Assembly: GCA_010094045.1 (NCBI GenBank)
Contig: ML986785.1
Span: 18,969-82,968 of the forward strand
DNA from: Lojkania enalia
Taxonomy: Eukaryota > Ascomycota > Dothideomycetes > Pleosporales
Direction of reading: 5' to 3'
Length of the DNA: 64,000 nucleotides
Below the pieces are notes generated by a model that did not search any database, was not told the origin of the DNA, and saw only the letters and a program-made list of their open reading frames with translations. Shown here piece after piece: positions 28,490 to 41,112 of this stretch (positions are counted from its first letter, which is position 1; each line of letters starts with the position of its first letter). A program made the position numbers and the translations under genes.

Positions 28490-28763
28490 TAATATAAAGA
28501 AATTGTTCTATAAAAAGTTTTATATATAATCTTATCCTAAAGCTTTTTACTTATCTTATCTTATATTTAGCTCTACCTCTTTTCCTATCTATATATAGTT
28601 ATATACTCTCTTATAAATACTTTAGTAGTTCTTTTATATCTTTTTATATAAGGTTTATAGATATTAATAGAATTTCTAGGTTTCTAAACCTCTATATACT
28701 TTTATATACTTCTAAATAGATTTATATTATATTTAGACTTATTATCTTACCTATACTATTATA
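28490..28763 (+). repeat. 5' LTR of Gypsy A copy 3
   Basis: Direct repeat of 37,259-37,537 and reverse complement of 2,577-2,855. By length it would start at about 28,485, overlapping the end of the Gypsy B LTR by a few bases. Confidence 0.83.
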
Positions 28764-31700
28764 TTATATAGAAGAACTTAATACTACTAATAATAGCTTC
28801 TTTAATAATATTATATCGATTATTTATTTAACTATATTTAGGTTTAAAATATATCTAATTTAGTTTAAGTTATAATATTTATATATTATTATATTAAATT
28901 ATTTAGTTATTTAAAAAAGATTATAAGGACTTTTTATTAATTAAAGTTTTTAGGTTTAAAACTTCCTATTCTCTATAATTAGGATTACTTTTAAAAAAGC
29001 CGCATAGAGTATATTTAGGTAAATACTTAAAAACTACTAATAACCTATTAGAATTAGAGGTAACTACTAATATCTAACTATAATTTACCTTCTAATTCTT
29101 ATACTAGAACTAATATATATATAAGTTATAGTAAGAGAAAACTTCTATCTACGCGTATAGAATAACTGTTACCTCCTATAAGAGGCTCTATAATAGGCGG
29201 ACCCCTCTTTATAGGGCCTATAATAAAGAACCTATCTAATTTAGAAAGAAATTAGAGTAAACTAACCCTTAAAAAATAAATTGCAATTTTATAAGATAAG
29301 ATTATATACTTAATATAATAGAGAACTATTAGTTCTAATTAAGTTCTATAAACTACTAAATTAGAATCGATAATATATTAAGAAACTTTTATAACTCCCT
29401 TAGTAAGAAATTTTTTAGCTACTCCTAAACCCCTTTAAACCTATTTTACTAAATATATACCTAAGATTAAAAGTTTTATAGATAGTAGTAAATCTATATT
29501 TAAATAATAGTAAGCTTTAATTCTAAACCAACTTAAGATTAATATAAATTATTATTAGATAGAGTATATATATATAGTATTAGTATAAAAATATACCTCT
29601 AGTACTATAAAAGAGTATCTAGAGCTAAAATATCTAGCTAAATTAGACTAGTATTAGTTTAAAAATACTAAAGAAATAATTTTATTTCTATAATTATATT
29701 TTATTATAAATAATAAAGAAATAGAAGTATAATAGACATTTTAAGTTCAAAAAATAAATAAGAAAGAAGTATTCTTAACTTTTAAAGCTTACTTTATTAG
29801 TACAGCTATTAGAGGATTTATATTTTAATTTAAGTAGTTCTTCTACTTATAGAATAAGATTCTCCCCAGCTTAAAAATACTAAACTTTAGCTTTAAGCTT
29901 ATATAGAAAGGCTTTTTTAATACTATAGTTGCCTATTTAATAGCCTATAATATAGAAAGGAAAAGTATTTCTATCCTTTTAGAATAAACTATTAGCTTAT
30001 AGGTTGCAGCTAAAATAAATTTAGATTAGTATTAGAAGGTTTCTAAGAGTTTAACTAAAGTAACCTATAATTTAATACTACCCTAATCTACTCTAGTATT
30101 AATACTTTATTCTACTATAATCGCTTTTTAATAATCTAGTAAAACTCTTATATCTAAAAGGTATATAACTTTAGGTAATTATTATAATTATAGTAAACTA
30201 AAATACTTCGCAAATAAATATATAGTCTTTAAAGTATAAGAGATAGAAGTTAAATAAGAGAAGATTAAGGAAGAAGAGTTTTTAGACGTAAACAAGTACT
30301 ATTTAAATAGTTCTTAAGTAGGAAATAGAGATATCTAGAAAAACTCTTTATTCTAGACTTAAGTAAGTATAACTTATTAATTATTAATTTATTATATTTA
30401 TTTAGAGGAAAGTACTTCTAAATTCCTACTATTCTATATTTAAAAAGCGTTAGTATATAACTAAACGCTCTTATTAATACTAGTATTTAAAGCTTCCTAT
30501 TCCTTAATTTTATAGTAGTTAAATTACTCTCCTAAACCCTATATATATTAATATAGCGCTTACTTTTTAAAATTATTGTTAAAGGTTTTTAGAACCGAAT
30601 TTAAACCCTAGTTAATTAATATATCTACTTATACCTATAAATTAATAGAAGAACTATCTAAAACTATCTATTTATTATTATAGATCTAGATACTTAGAAT
30701 TATATTATTAGTATTAAATAGTTATATTATTTTTAACTCTAGCTAGATACAGATTAAAATTAGATTATATAGCCCTCTAAGTATTTTACTATTTATAATT
30801 CTTTACCTTCTCTTCTTATATAATTAATTTAGCTAGTATATAATAAGGAGGTAGAGTTAGATATCTAGCAATGCGACGCTCTATAGGAAAAGAACTAGTA
30901 TTAATAGTCTTATAATCTAACTATCTATTATATTAAAGGTTTATTAAGACTATTAAAACTATATTAATCTTCTATAGCTTATAGTCTAAATAAGTTTAGA
31001 GCTTCTATATATTTATATATAATAAAGTTTAAATCTAATCTAAAGAAAATCTATTCTTCTATTATCGCTCTTATTTTAGCTAATACTTTCTACTTTAATA
31101 TAAAGAGGAAAGAGAATAAGTTTTTTTCTACGTCTCTATACGAAATTAAGCAGCTAGTTAAAGATAAGTAAGCCTTAGAGCTAGAAGATAAAGCTAAAAA
31201 AGAAGTACTAGTAAATCTCTAATTACTATTTAAATACTATAAGTATTAGGATATGTTTAGTAAAACTGTAGTTTATTAATTATTAGAATACTACTCTTAT
31301 AATTATAAGATTGTCTTTATAGAATCTCTCTCTAATAGTTATAACCTATTATATAAGTAGAATATTAAGGAGTTAGAAGCAACTAAAAAGTATATTATAG
31401 ATAATCTATAGTATAGATATATTAAGTAGAGTTAGAACTCTTTTATATCTCTAATCCTTTACGTCTATAAACTTAATAGCGACTTATATATCTATATAGA
31501 TTATTATAAACTTAATACTCTTACCTATAAGAATATATATCTAATACTATATATAGATAAACTTCTATTTAGGCCTACTAATGTAGTAATTTTTATTAAG
31601 TTTAATATTTATACAGCCTTTAATAAGATTAAAATAGACCCTAGTTCTAAGAAATATACTACCTTTTAGACTTACTATAGAACCTATAAGTATAAAGTTC

Positions 31701-34700
31701 TACCTTTTAAATTATATAATAGTCTAGTAACTTACTAATATTATATAAATAATATATTAATCGACTATCTAGATAACTTTTATATTACTTATCTAGACGA
31801 TATTCTTATCTACTTTAAAGACGAGGCGATATATACTATCTATATTAAAAAAGTTCTTAAGAGATTATATTAAATAGGATTATAAGTTAATATTAAGAAG
31901 AGCGAATTCTATATTACTTAAATTAAATACTTTAGCTATATTCTATTAAATAAAGATCTTAAGGTTAATTTAGAGAAGGTAGAAGTACTATATAACTAGT
32001 AGCTACCTACTATTATAACGGGTGTAAAATCCTTCTTAGGTTTTACTAGATTCTATTAACAGTTTATACTAGAATTCTTACGTATTATAAAGCTAATTAT
32101 CGTATTATAAAGCCCTATAACCCCTTTTATATAGACTTTAAAATATAATATTACCTTTAAGAAATTAAAGTTAGCCCTATTAAGTATACCTATACTCTAC
32201 TACTTTAACCCTATATTAGAAATAAAAATAGAAACTAACGTTTCTAATAGAATAGTTATAAAAGTACTATTATAAAAATATTTTAATAGTAAATAGTACT
32301 CTATAGTATTTTATAGTAAGGTTCTATCTAGTTTAGAATTAAACTAAAAGATTTAACGTATCTTATAAGCGAGCGGCCTATATAAGCGAGTAGTCTACTC
32401 TATTATTAAAATATAATACCTAAGCTTTTAATAATAATGTAATAATAAAATAATAAGAATATAGCCTAAAACGAGAATTAAATAAATTTAGCCTTCTTAG
32501 CTATTAAAAGAGGCTAAATAAATAGTAAAAGATATATTACTTTAATATTTAATATAATTTAAACGACTATATACTAATAATATACCGAAATCTGCTTATA
32601 GTATAATTATAAGCCTAACTTAAAGAGACTAATAAAACCTAAAGAGGAGGTTATTATTTAATATATACTTAACCTAGATTTGTAAGAATTTGCGTCTACT
32701 TTAGCTACTATATAAAATATAGCTAATAGCTTACTTACTAAGCGTAGTATAGGCTAGATTAGTATATATTAGCCTAGGAACTTTATTAGATATACTTTTA
32801 AGCTTAAAATACGCTTAAATTAGCCTTATAATTGCTAGAAAGTTTTATACGAAAATTCTAAGATAATTAAAGGCTGGTTTAAACTTATATAGTATATTAA
32901 GAAGAAGTATAATATTATAGATAAAGATATATATAACTTTAATAAATCTAGCTTTTAAATAGGTATTATCTTATTACAACTAGTTATTATAGGTATAGAG
33001 AGATGTAATTAACTAAAAGTAATTTAATTAGGTAATTGTAAATAGATTTTAGTAATTTAAGAGATTAATACTACTAGCTAAACGCTCCTACTCTTTATTA
33101 TTATTACTAGCTACTACTATCTCTCTACCTAGTATAAAGGCGATAATATATCTAAGAACTAGGCTATTATAGTTAGTAAGAATAGCTAAAAAACAAATAA
33201 ACTTAGTATTAAATAGTTAAAGTACTTTTATAGGTATATAAGAGATTGTATAATAGGCGCGCGCCGACTACTAATCTTTAATAGCTATAATAGCTATAAC
33301 TCGCTTAATTTCTAGAAACTCTATAAAGAATAGGGTATTATTCTACTCTATATACTAGCTTATTTATTATACCTATTACAGCTACTAGATATAAGCTACT
33401 TTTTACTATTAAAGCGTATATATAGAAATTAGATCTTAGTTTTAGCACGTAATTATATTAACTATATTATAAAACTTAAGTTCTTTCCAGCCTTTAAAGC
33501 TGCTTTTAATATATTAATTATAAAGGATAATATCTATATAAGCTTTTAAAGAGCTAGTCTAATCCTGTTTAATTTAGAAGCGGTACTTTTAAAGCTTAAT
33601 ATAAAGCTTCGTACGCTAATACTGCTAGTATAAGATAATACCTTATAGAAAGTAAAAATACTAAGTAACGCGCGCGAGCTAGAAGTTTAATTAATATTAA
33701 TTTATAATTAGATTTAAAGGGATATAAGTTTTTCGCTAGCTTCTATTATTAAGAAGCTAAATTAGTTTAAAAAAGGCTCTATAAAAGTAATATATTAGAT
33801 CGGGTTAATATATAATAAAATCGTCAGCCTTTAAAAAGCGAATAAAGTAGTAATAAAACGGAAATAGTAGAAAAAAAGGTAGATTTAAGCGTAAGGGACC
33901 CTAATAAAAGTATAAGGAGAGATAATTATTGCTAAAAAGGATGATAAGGAGGAAACTCGAGCTATAATACGCTAATTTAAAGTGTAATTAGATACGAGCG
34001 GATAGTATAAAGCGTGCTATAGCTACTACAGTAAGACTAGATATAATTCTCGTATATATTAGAAGGATATAGAGGTTTCTATAGAATAATCGCGTAAGTT
34101 GTAAATTGCTATTATATTACTTAATTGTTAAGCTATATATATATAAAGGTTAAAAAAGTTAATAGAGTAGACTACTTACTTATATAGACCGCTCGCTTAT
34201 AAGATATATTATAATAAGAAACTATTCGCAATTATTACTACGTTTAAGTAATAAAGGGTAGAACTTACTTTTATAGCTACTAGAATTCTAGTATATACTA
34301 ATTATTGTTTACTCGAATATTTTATAACTATAAAAGTATTTAATATTTATTAGGTTTATTAGACTAAAGAATTAGCTTAGTATTAGTTCTAAATCGAGTA
34401 TACTTTAGATAAGAATAATACTAGAGTAGATATTTTTAGTTATTATAAATAAGATATATAAAACTTAAAAGTAGTTTAAACTAATAACTAGTTAAGAATC
34501 TTACTTAAACTATATTAGCTTTACCCCTAAATTAATACTAAATTAGTTTAGTCCTATATTACCTAAATAATAATTTAAACAGCTATACTAAATATTATTA
34601 AAGGCTAGAAGTAGGTTATATTACTAGATTTTTTAGAGTTGATTAATATATTACTATAGAAAAACTAAGCTTCCTTTATATAAGAATATACTCTTTTACC

Positions 34701-37258
34701 CTGCAAGTATTATATAAAGAATAGACTACTCCTCTATAATAATTACTTATATATTCTATTAGATTTAGGCCTTTATATATAACTTATATAAGAGGCTTAC
34801 AACTAAGTATCCTCGGCATACCTAAGCGCTACTAAAATCTATTAGTTACTATCTTAAAAGTACTATTAGAAGGGTATAAAAACTATTTGCAAATAATATA
34901 TACGAAATTATATTCTATACTATAAAGCTTATCTAATATAAACCTAAACCCTAGGTTTTATTTACCTACTTTCTATATTAAATTAACTAATATAGTACCT
35001 ATATATTAACTTTAAAAATTTCTCTATAGATAAATTTAGATATAATTAGATTATAGTAGTAATTAATCGCCTATCTAAATAAGTAGTATCTATTCTCTAC
35101 TATTATATAATTAACGTACGGGGAATAGCCGAATTATTTATTTAATAGATATACTACTTTAGCTATATACCCAAAACTATTATTTTAGACTAAAAACTTT
35201 AGTTTATATCTAGTTTCTAGTTTAAATTCTACGGTATCTTAAGCGTAAAGATTAAACTATCTACTAATTATTATAAAGAGACTAATAGATAGATAGAGCT
35301 TATAAATAAGTATATTAATTAGAGACTGTACCCTTTTATATTGTTCTACTAAAATTACTAGAGTTCTCTATTATCTATAATTAATTAAGTATAAGTAACT
35401 CTACTCTATATAACTATTAGAATATCCCCGTATTAGATCCTATATAGATCTAAGCCCTATTAGAGTTAGGATTAGAAATATTCTATTAATCCTATTACTA
35501 TAATAGATAAATTAAATTATAAGAATGTTTTAGCTCTAGTAATTTATATATATATAGTCTAGGAAACTGTAAAGGCTAATATTAAGAAGGTTTAGAATCG
35601 TATATAATCTATTATTAACTATTACTAGTAATCGATTAATTAGTAGATTAGTAATATAGTCTACCTAAATACTAAGAATCTTACGGTTTAAAGACTAAGC
35701 TAAAAGCTATCTAATTAATAGGAGGGCTCTTTTAAAGTACTAAAATAGATTAAAAACTTATACTATCTATAGCTACTTCTAGAGTTAAGAATATATAATA
35801 TCTTCGTACTAAATCTACTATATAAAAACCCCTAGAACCTTTTACTAGGGTAAGAAGTTTTAAAACTACCCGCTATTACTATTAAAGGAGTAGAAGAGTA
35901 GGAGGTTAAAGAAATGCTAACTAGTAAGCTATATTATAAAACTCTTAAATACTATATAAAATAAGTAGAATATAATTTTAATCTAGTCTAGTATAAAGTT
36001 TTAAATTTTATAGGTTCGCTTTATAAGCTAAAAGCTTTTTATAATAAGTATCTAAATTAGCTAGAACCTCTAAAAGCTTTAACTAAATAGATTAAGGTAT
36101 ATAAAAATAGTATAGAGAATATAGATTATCTAATAGATAATAATATATAAAAGTTAAGTAGTAGATTAAAAAACTAAATTATAGGCCCGAAATTACTCTT
36201 TTATAGAATTTAGAGAGTCTAATAGTAGGCTGTTAGATACTTCTCTAGTTCTTTTCTTTTCTACTCTTCTTTTTCTTTCTTTCCTCTAAACTCCCTCTAA
36301 ACCTTTTCTACCTTATTCTTAACTATCTAAAAGCGCCGCGATATTAGTTTAAAAACTAGATACTAGAGCCTTTAAAGCTAAAACCTAATAGAGTAACTTA
36401 GTACTCTAGTAGAATAAAGCTACTTAGACGCTAACCTTAAAAAGGCTAGCTTCCTAACTCTTTACAATCTAAGCTATAAATGCTAGACTATAAGTAGACT
36501 CTAAAATAGCCTTAAAAGCTACCTTTTTATCCTTCTTATCCTCTATATATTAGGCTGCTACTTACAGTTTAAAATGGCCTTAGAGGACTAGAAACTCCTC
36601 CTTATAATAGGAGGAGATCTATAAGTATATTAGTAGTAAGTACCCTACTAATATTAGATATAATTTATACGGGGTTGTACTTTTTATTTTATAAGATATA
36701 ATACTCGCATTTTTTTAATCTTAGAGACTAAAAAATAAATATTATATACTACCCGTAGGCGAGCGTATATATAGTTTAAAAGTAGATAATCTAGAAAGTT
36801 TTTAAAAAGGCTTTAAGAGGTAGGCGGAGTAGTATATTAATTAATTTTTTTCTATAAGACGTTAGTAATACTTTAATAATTAACGGTTCTAGGGACGTAT
36901 AATAATATATATAGAGTAGAAGTTATTATTTAGTTAAGGAAGCTTAATTAATAGTAATCTAGTAATATACTAAGGCTAGTAAATACTTATTACTATATAC
37001 GATAAAATTGCAATATTAATAAACTATTATAATAGTAGTTACTAGACGATATATAGATTAATTATACTTATTATAAAAACTTTACTTAATATTATATTAA
37101 TATATAAATACATCTCTATAAGTAACTATATATATTAGTTTTTATCGATAAATACCTCTTTAAAGAAATTTCTTTATACTAGAACCTATTTATAATAGCC
37201 CTAATTCCCTCCCAAACTAGTATAAATAGGGACTATTAGCCTATAAAAAGGGGGGTAG
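28764..37258 (+). mobile_element. Gypsy A copy 3, internal gag-pol relic with chromodomain, interrupted by a pogo transposon
   Basis: The best Gypsy A copy (about 7.2 kb without the inserted pogo). Reading through stops: gag and protease region 28,764-31,380; reverse transcriptase 31,440-32,000 with an intact YLDDILIYF stretch near 31,786; RNase H beginning ETNVSN near 32,230; a pogo element at 32,361-34,204; RNase H remainder, integrase to about 35,850; and a chromodomain at about 35,895-36,120 reading EVKEMLTSKLYYKTLKYYIK, then YKLKAFYNKY. Chromodomain integrases target heterochromatin in this group. The segment 36,140-37,245 is non-coding 3' sequence ending in the purine tract AAAAAGGGGGGTAG. 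Not functional. Confidence 0.87.
32361..34204 (+). mobile_element. Pogo/Fot1-type DNA transposon (1,844 bp) in Gypsy A
   Basis: Terminal inverted repeats of about 39 bp (TTATAAGCGAGCGGYCTATA at each end, then a second GCGAG/GTAAG repeat). TA flanks each end, but the original site cannot be confirmed because the other Gypsy A copies do not cover it. The plus-strand transposase trace has an N-terminal HTH/CENP-B-type region (about 32,560-32,770), the first catalytic segment IYNFNKSSF at about 32,930-32,960 (Asp changed to Asn), the second, reading LIFNSYNSYNS for LIxDGHxSH, at about 33,270-33,300, and a C-terminal region to about 33,900. The DDE_1 family cuts and pastes into TA. Dead by RIP. 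Confidence 0.85.
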
Positions 37259-37537
37259 TATAATAATACGACGAAATCGTTCTATAAAAAGCTTTATATA
37301 TAACCTTATCCTAAAGCTTTTTACTTATCTTATCTTACCTCTAGCTCCACCTTTTTTCCTATCCGTATATAGTTATATACTCTCTTATAAGTAGCTTAGT
37401 AGTTCTTCTATATCCTTTTATATAAGGCCTATAGGTATTAATAGAATTTTTAGGTCCCTAAACCCCTATATACTCTTATATACTTCTAAGTAGATTTATA
37501 CTGTATTTAGACCTATTATTTTACCTATATTATTATA
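37259..37537 (+). repeat. 3' LTR of Gypsy A copy 3
   Basis: 279 bp, right after the six-G purine tract. No matching 5-bp duplication joins it to the left flank of the element, because that flank is a Gypsy B LTR. Confidence 0.86.
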
Positions 37538-40500
37538 AATTTAATAAAGTAGTTTTTAAATATATATATTATTTAAGATATTAATATATAGATAATATAT
37601 TTAGTTTAAGATATTTATATTAATAAAATTATTATAAAATATAATATAATTATTATAGGTTATTATTTAGAAATACTTATAATAGTAAACTACCTAAAGT
37701 AGTTAACTAAAGAACTAAACTAAATATAGACGAAAATATACTAGAAATTAGTTAGTTATTTAGTTTTTCTTATATAGTTTATATAACTAGATTTAGTACG
37801 AGCTTATATAATCTATATATTATATTTAACTAATCTAGATTAACTATACTATAACTCTATTTAAAAATTATAGAGCTATATTATTAATATAAAATATTAA
37901 GCTTTATAAATATAAATAGTAAATAAAGAAGGAATCTAAAAATACTTTATAATACTATAAAAATATTATAATCTAATATTCTTTAGAGTATTAGATACTA
38001 CTTTTACTAATAATATTAAAACGTATTAAAGCTCTTAAAGATATATCTTCTAGCTATTTAGTATAACTATTAACTAGAAATTAACTTTATAATATATAAC
38101 GTATTCTACTATCAAAGTAGCTAAACTATCGAAGCGGCCACTTTTTCTTAGTACAACAAATACTATATATAAAAAGTTAATTTACTTAATACTAATAAGA
38201 GATTCTATATATAATATACTTTTATCTAATTTAGAATTTTCTCTACTATCCTTTTAGCACGTATAAGCGTTATATCCAGTCTTACTATAGTTACTATAGT
38301 AGCGTTAAGCTAGTTGAGCCCTTTCTTAAGTATTAGTACTACGAGTCTTCTTAAAGGGCTAAGAGTCTATAGATACTTTAGCAGCTATATATAAAGATCC
38401 CTCGCTATATAATATTATACCACTATACTAAATAAACTTTCTTTTACATATTTTACGCTTAGTTACTTCTTCTAATTACCTTTTAAGCTTAGAGTTATAA
38501 ACTTAAAGAAGTATATTCTAATATAGCATTAACTCAGTACCTTTTATAAGCTGTAAGAATCTTTCTTACACCTCTTTTAGTAATTATATAAAGGACTTTT
38601 ATATAAGTATTAATTATAACCTAAATTTATATATATTACTTAGAGTTTTAAACTACTAGGAGTCTTCTTATAAAAGTAGTTCTAGTAGGGTATATAGTTA
38701 TATATTAAGGCGATTTAATATAACCTACGCGTTTAAAGAAATAATTCCTATTACTTTAAAAGCTTTTTAATAGTTCTCGTACGTAAATATATTAAAAAAC
38801 ACGTCCTTAAAGGCTGGAAGAAAGCCTTTTTTATTAATATAGTAGACGCGTCGGCGCGCTAAGTTTTATACGCGCTATAAGTACTTTAACTTTAATAGTA
38901 AGAAGTAAACTATATTAAGAGGCTGAAGTATATATAATAAATAAGAAGGTATATAAAGTATTAGGATCTTTTATATAAGGTAGTAATCCTTAAATTTCTA
39001 GTTAAGGTAGCTTTTATAGCTATCTAAAATAAGTAGCCTATATAACTCTATCTAACGTATCTTTATATACTTATTAAAGTACTTTAGCTACTTAAAACTA
39101 AGTGCGTTATTTGTCCAGCCGTTCTTAGAAACTAAAATTTTCCAATTATATAGTATACCTACTTCTTTATACTATATAGAGATATAGACGCGTTTTTTAT
39201 AGATAATAAATAGTAGGGTTATATATATAGTAGCACAGATACTCTAGATAACTATAATCTACTTATAATCGTCTAGCTATATAAGAGTAGGTTTTATACG
39301 ATATTCTAAACCTATAACAACTTTTATAGTATTAATAATACCTATCTAAAAGTCTGTCTTATTAAAGTTGTAAATATTATTATTATATATACTATATTTC
39401 GTAATTATATCTTATATAAGTTTAAACTACGTATTAATAACCTCTAGATTCTCTTGTTTTATTCTTTAATAATCCTTTACTTAATTAAAGGCTATTTTAA
39501 GCTTGTTTATACGCGCTATAAATCGTTTAAACTAATTCTTTCCTATAAGTATTTTATTATATACGCCTAATAGTTTATCTACTATATCTACTACTTTATA
39601 TAGCCGGGGCGCAAATCCTTGCGAATTAAGGTTAAGAATATATTATACGATTGTTTATTCTTCGGTTACTATAAGCTTCTAGTAATTTAGTTGTATATAA
39701 GGGCGAAACGCGATTCTGTAAAGTTAAGTAGAGAGTTGTTAATATTATATATTAAAAGCTATAGCAGCACGTCGCACGCTCTTAAACTAGACTAATTTAT
39801 ACGCCTGTAAGATAAGCTTAATTCTACCTTCTTATTAAATTAATAGAAGGTCGCGTTGTAGATTTATTATAGTTCGTACGTAGTATTTATAATGCTAAGA
39901 AAAAGTGGCCGCTTCGATAGTTTGGCCGCTTTAATAGTAGAATACGTTAGTTATAAAATTAATAATAGGGGTATAATTATATACTCTATTACTTATAAGA
40001 TTAGAAATAGAAGAATAGTATTATCTATTTAATAGATTATCTATAAAGCTTAATTAGATACCTATTATCTAGTATAATAACTAGTAGATAGTAAGAATTA
40101 TTATAAAGAAGTAGAATAAATTTATTACTAAGCTTAAATATATTAATATTTACTAGAGTTAAATTTCCTAACAAGTTAAATAGTATTATCTATATATATA
40201 ATAGAGATCTATTAATTAAATACCTACTAAAAATATAATAAAAATACTTTCTTATTAAAAGTATATAGAATTTATTAGATAGTTATATTTAATAAATATA
40301 TATTTAAAAGTTTAAAAGATTAAAAGAAATACTAATTAATTTATCTTTCTATTCTAAGATAATTATAAGATAAGAGAGTATATAATAGTTAATAGTAAAG
40401 GAGCTATAATTATATTATATAATTATAGCTTATATAGTAGTTACTATCTATAACTACTAGAGAAAGCTACCTATAATAGTAGATAATAAAAAAAATAGAT

Positions 40501-40541
40501 ATAGAAAAATAGGTAATTAACTATTTTATATTTTGTTTTCT
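37538..40541 (+). mobile_element. Ty1/Copia fragment (RNase H end of pol) split by a pogo transposon
   Basis: The plus-strand trace left of the inserted pogo ends in RVLDTTFTNNIKTY, then SQRYIFQLF (about 37,990-38,070), the RNase H stretch that in fungal Copia elements reads like SDASFADD...RRSSQGYLFQLFG. After the pogo it continues with an NNQQTIRII-like segment and ITKLKYINIY (about 40,130-40,160; family form TKLRHVDIHxHWLRQ). Reverse transcriptase proper would lie upstream and is not present. The stretch 40,370-40,541 is very AT-rich, non-coding and could be the 3' end or LTR; no partner LTR is in the window. RIPped. Confidence 0.7.
38099..39947 (-). mobile_element. Pogo/Fot1-type DNA transposon (1,849 bp) in Copia, minus strand
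   Basis: Terminal inverted repeats of about 54 bp begin ACGTATTCTACTAT and carry two copies of a GAAGCGGCCAC/AAAGCGGCCAA motif. TA duplicates at 38,097-38,098 and 39,948-39,949. The transposase reads on the minus strand and is the reverse complement of the element at 53,218-55,066, which has exactly the same length. Fewer changes than in the retroelements are visible near the right end (CGCACG and CGCGTT runs remain), but stops still break the frame. Confidence 0.87.
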
Positions 40542-40779
40542 TATAATATTAATATAGATTTTTACTACTACTAAAAATTATTTAAGTTTAGATCTAATTC
40601 TATTAAACTTATTAAATAGTACTAATTTAACTTATTACTAATAATATATTATTTATAGTATTCTTTTAAATACTTTAAATTTCTAGATAATTTCTATAAG
40701 TTCTATTTTTTATTTACTATTAACTATTTCTTATATTTTTTTAAAACTTTTAAAAAAGTTATTTTAAACTTCTTTTAAG
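40542..40779 (-). mobile_element. Gypsy C copy 3 (minus), left fragment
   Basis: Reverse complement of about 41,340-41,585 of the full-length Gypsy C. It is the continuation, on the other side of the inserted full-length copy, of the minus-strand piece at 47,616-48,196. It ends abruptly at about 40,542 against the Copia relic. The last five bases, TTAAG, are the target duplication of the inserted copy. Confidence 0.82.
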
Positions 40780-41112
40780 TATTATAGACGTTCTAGTAGG
40801 AATCCCTATACTAGATCTAATTAAGATCTAGAACTCTATATAGCTAGAAGAATAAGGCTAATATAAAATACGTAATATATTTAGTTGCTTAGTTAATTAA
40901 GTAACTAAGTAAGGGGAATAGTAGGAAAACCAAATTATATTTAATAATCTTACAACTCTAATCTTTATAGCTCTTTATAGTTAACTTAAATATCCTTTAT
41001 ATACTCTACTTATAAACTTCTATTATAAGTCTATAAGAATAATCTCCCTATAGTATATAATTACCCTTAGTTCTTATTCTACCCTATATCTAGCTAATTA
41101 GAGGCTATTATA
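40780..41112 (+). repeat. 5' LTR of full-length Gypsy C copy 2
   Basis: 333 bp, begins TATTATAGACG and ends GGCTATTATA, preceded by TTAAG, which recurs right after the 3' LTR at 47,616-47,620. Confidence 0.9.

Noticed and set aside
36140..37245. Possible separate gene between the Gypsy A chromodomain and its LTR
   Set aside because: The same segment is present at the same place in the minus-strand Gypsy A copy (21,252-22,340), and no protein-like reading emerges, so it is the element's 3' non-coding region.
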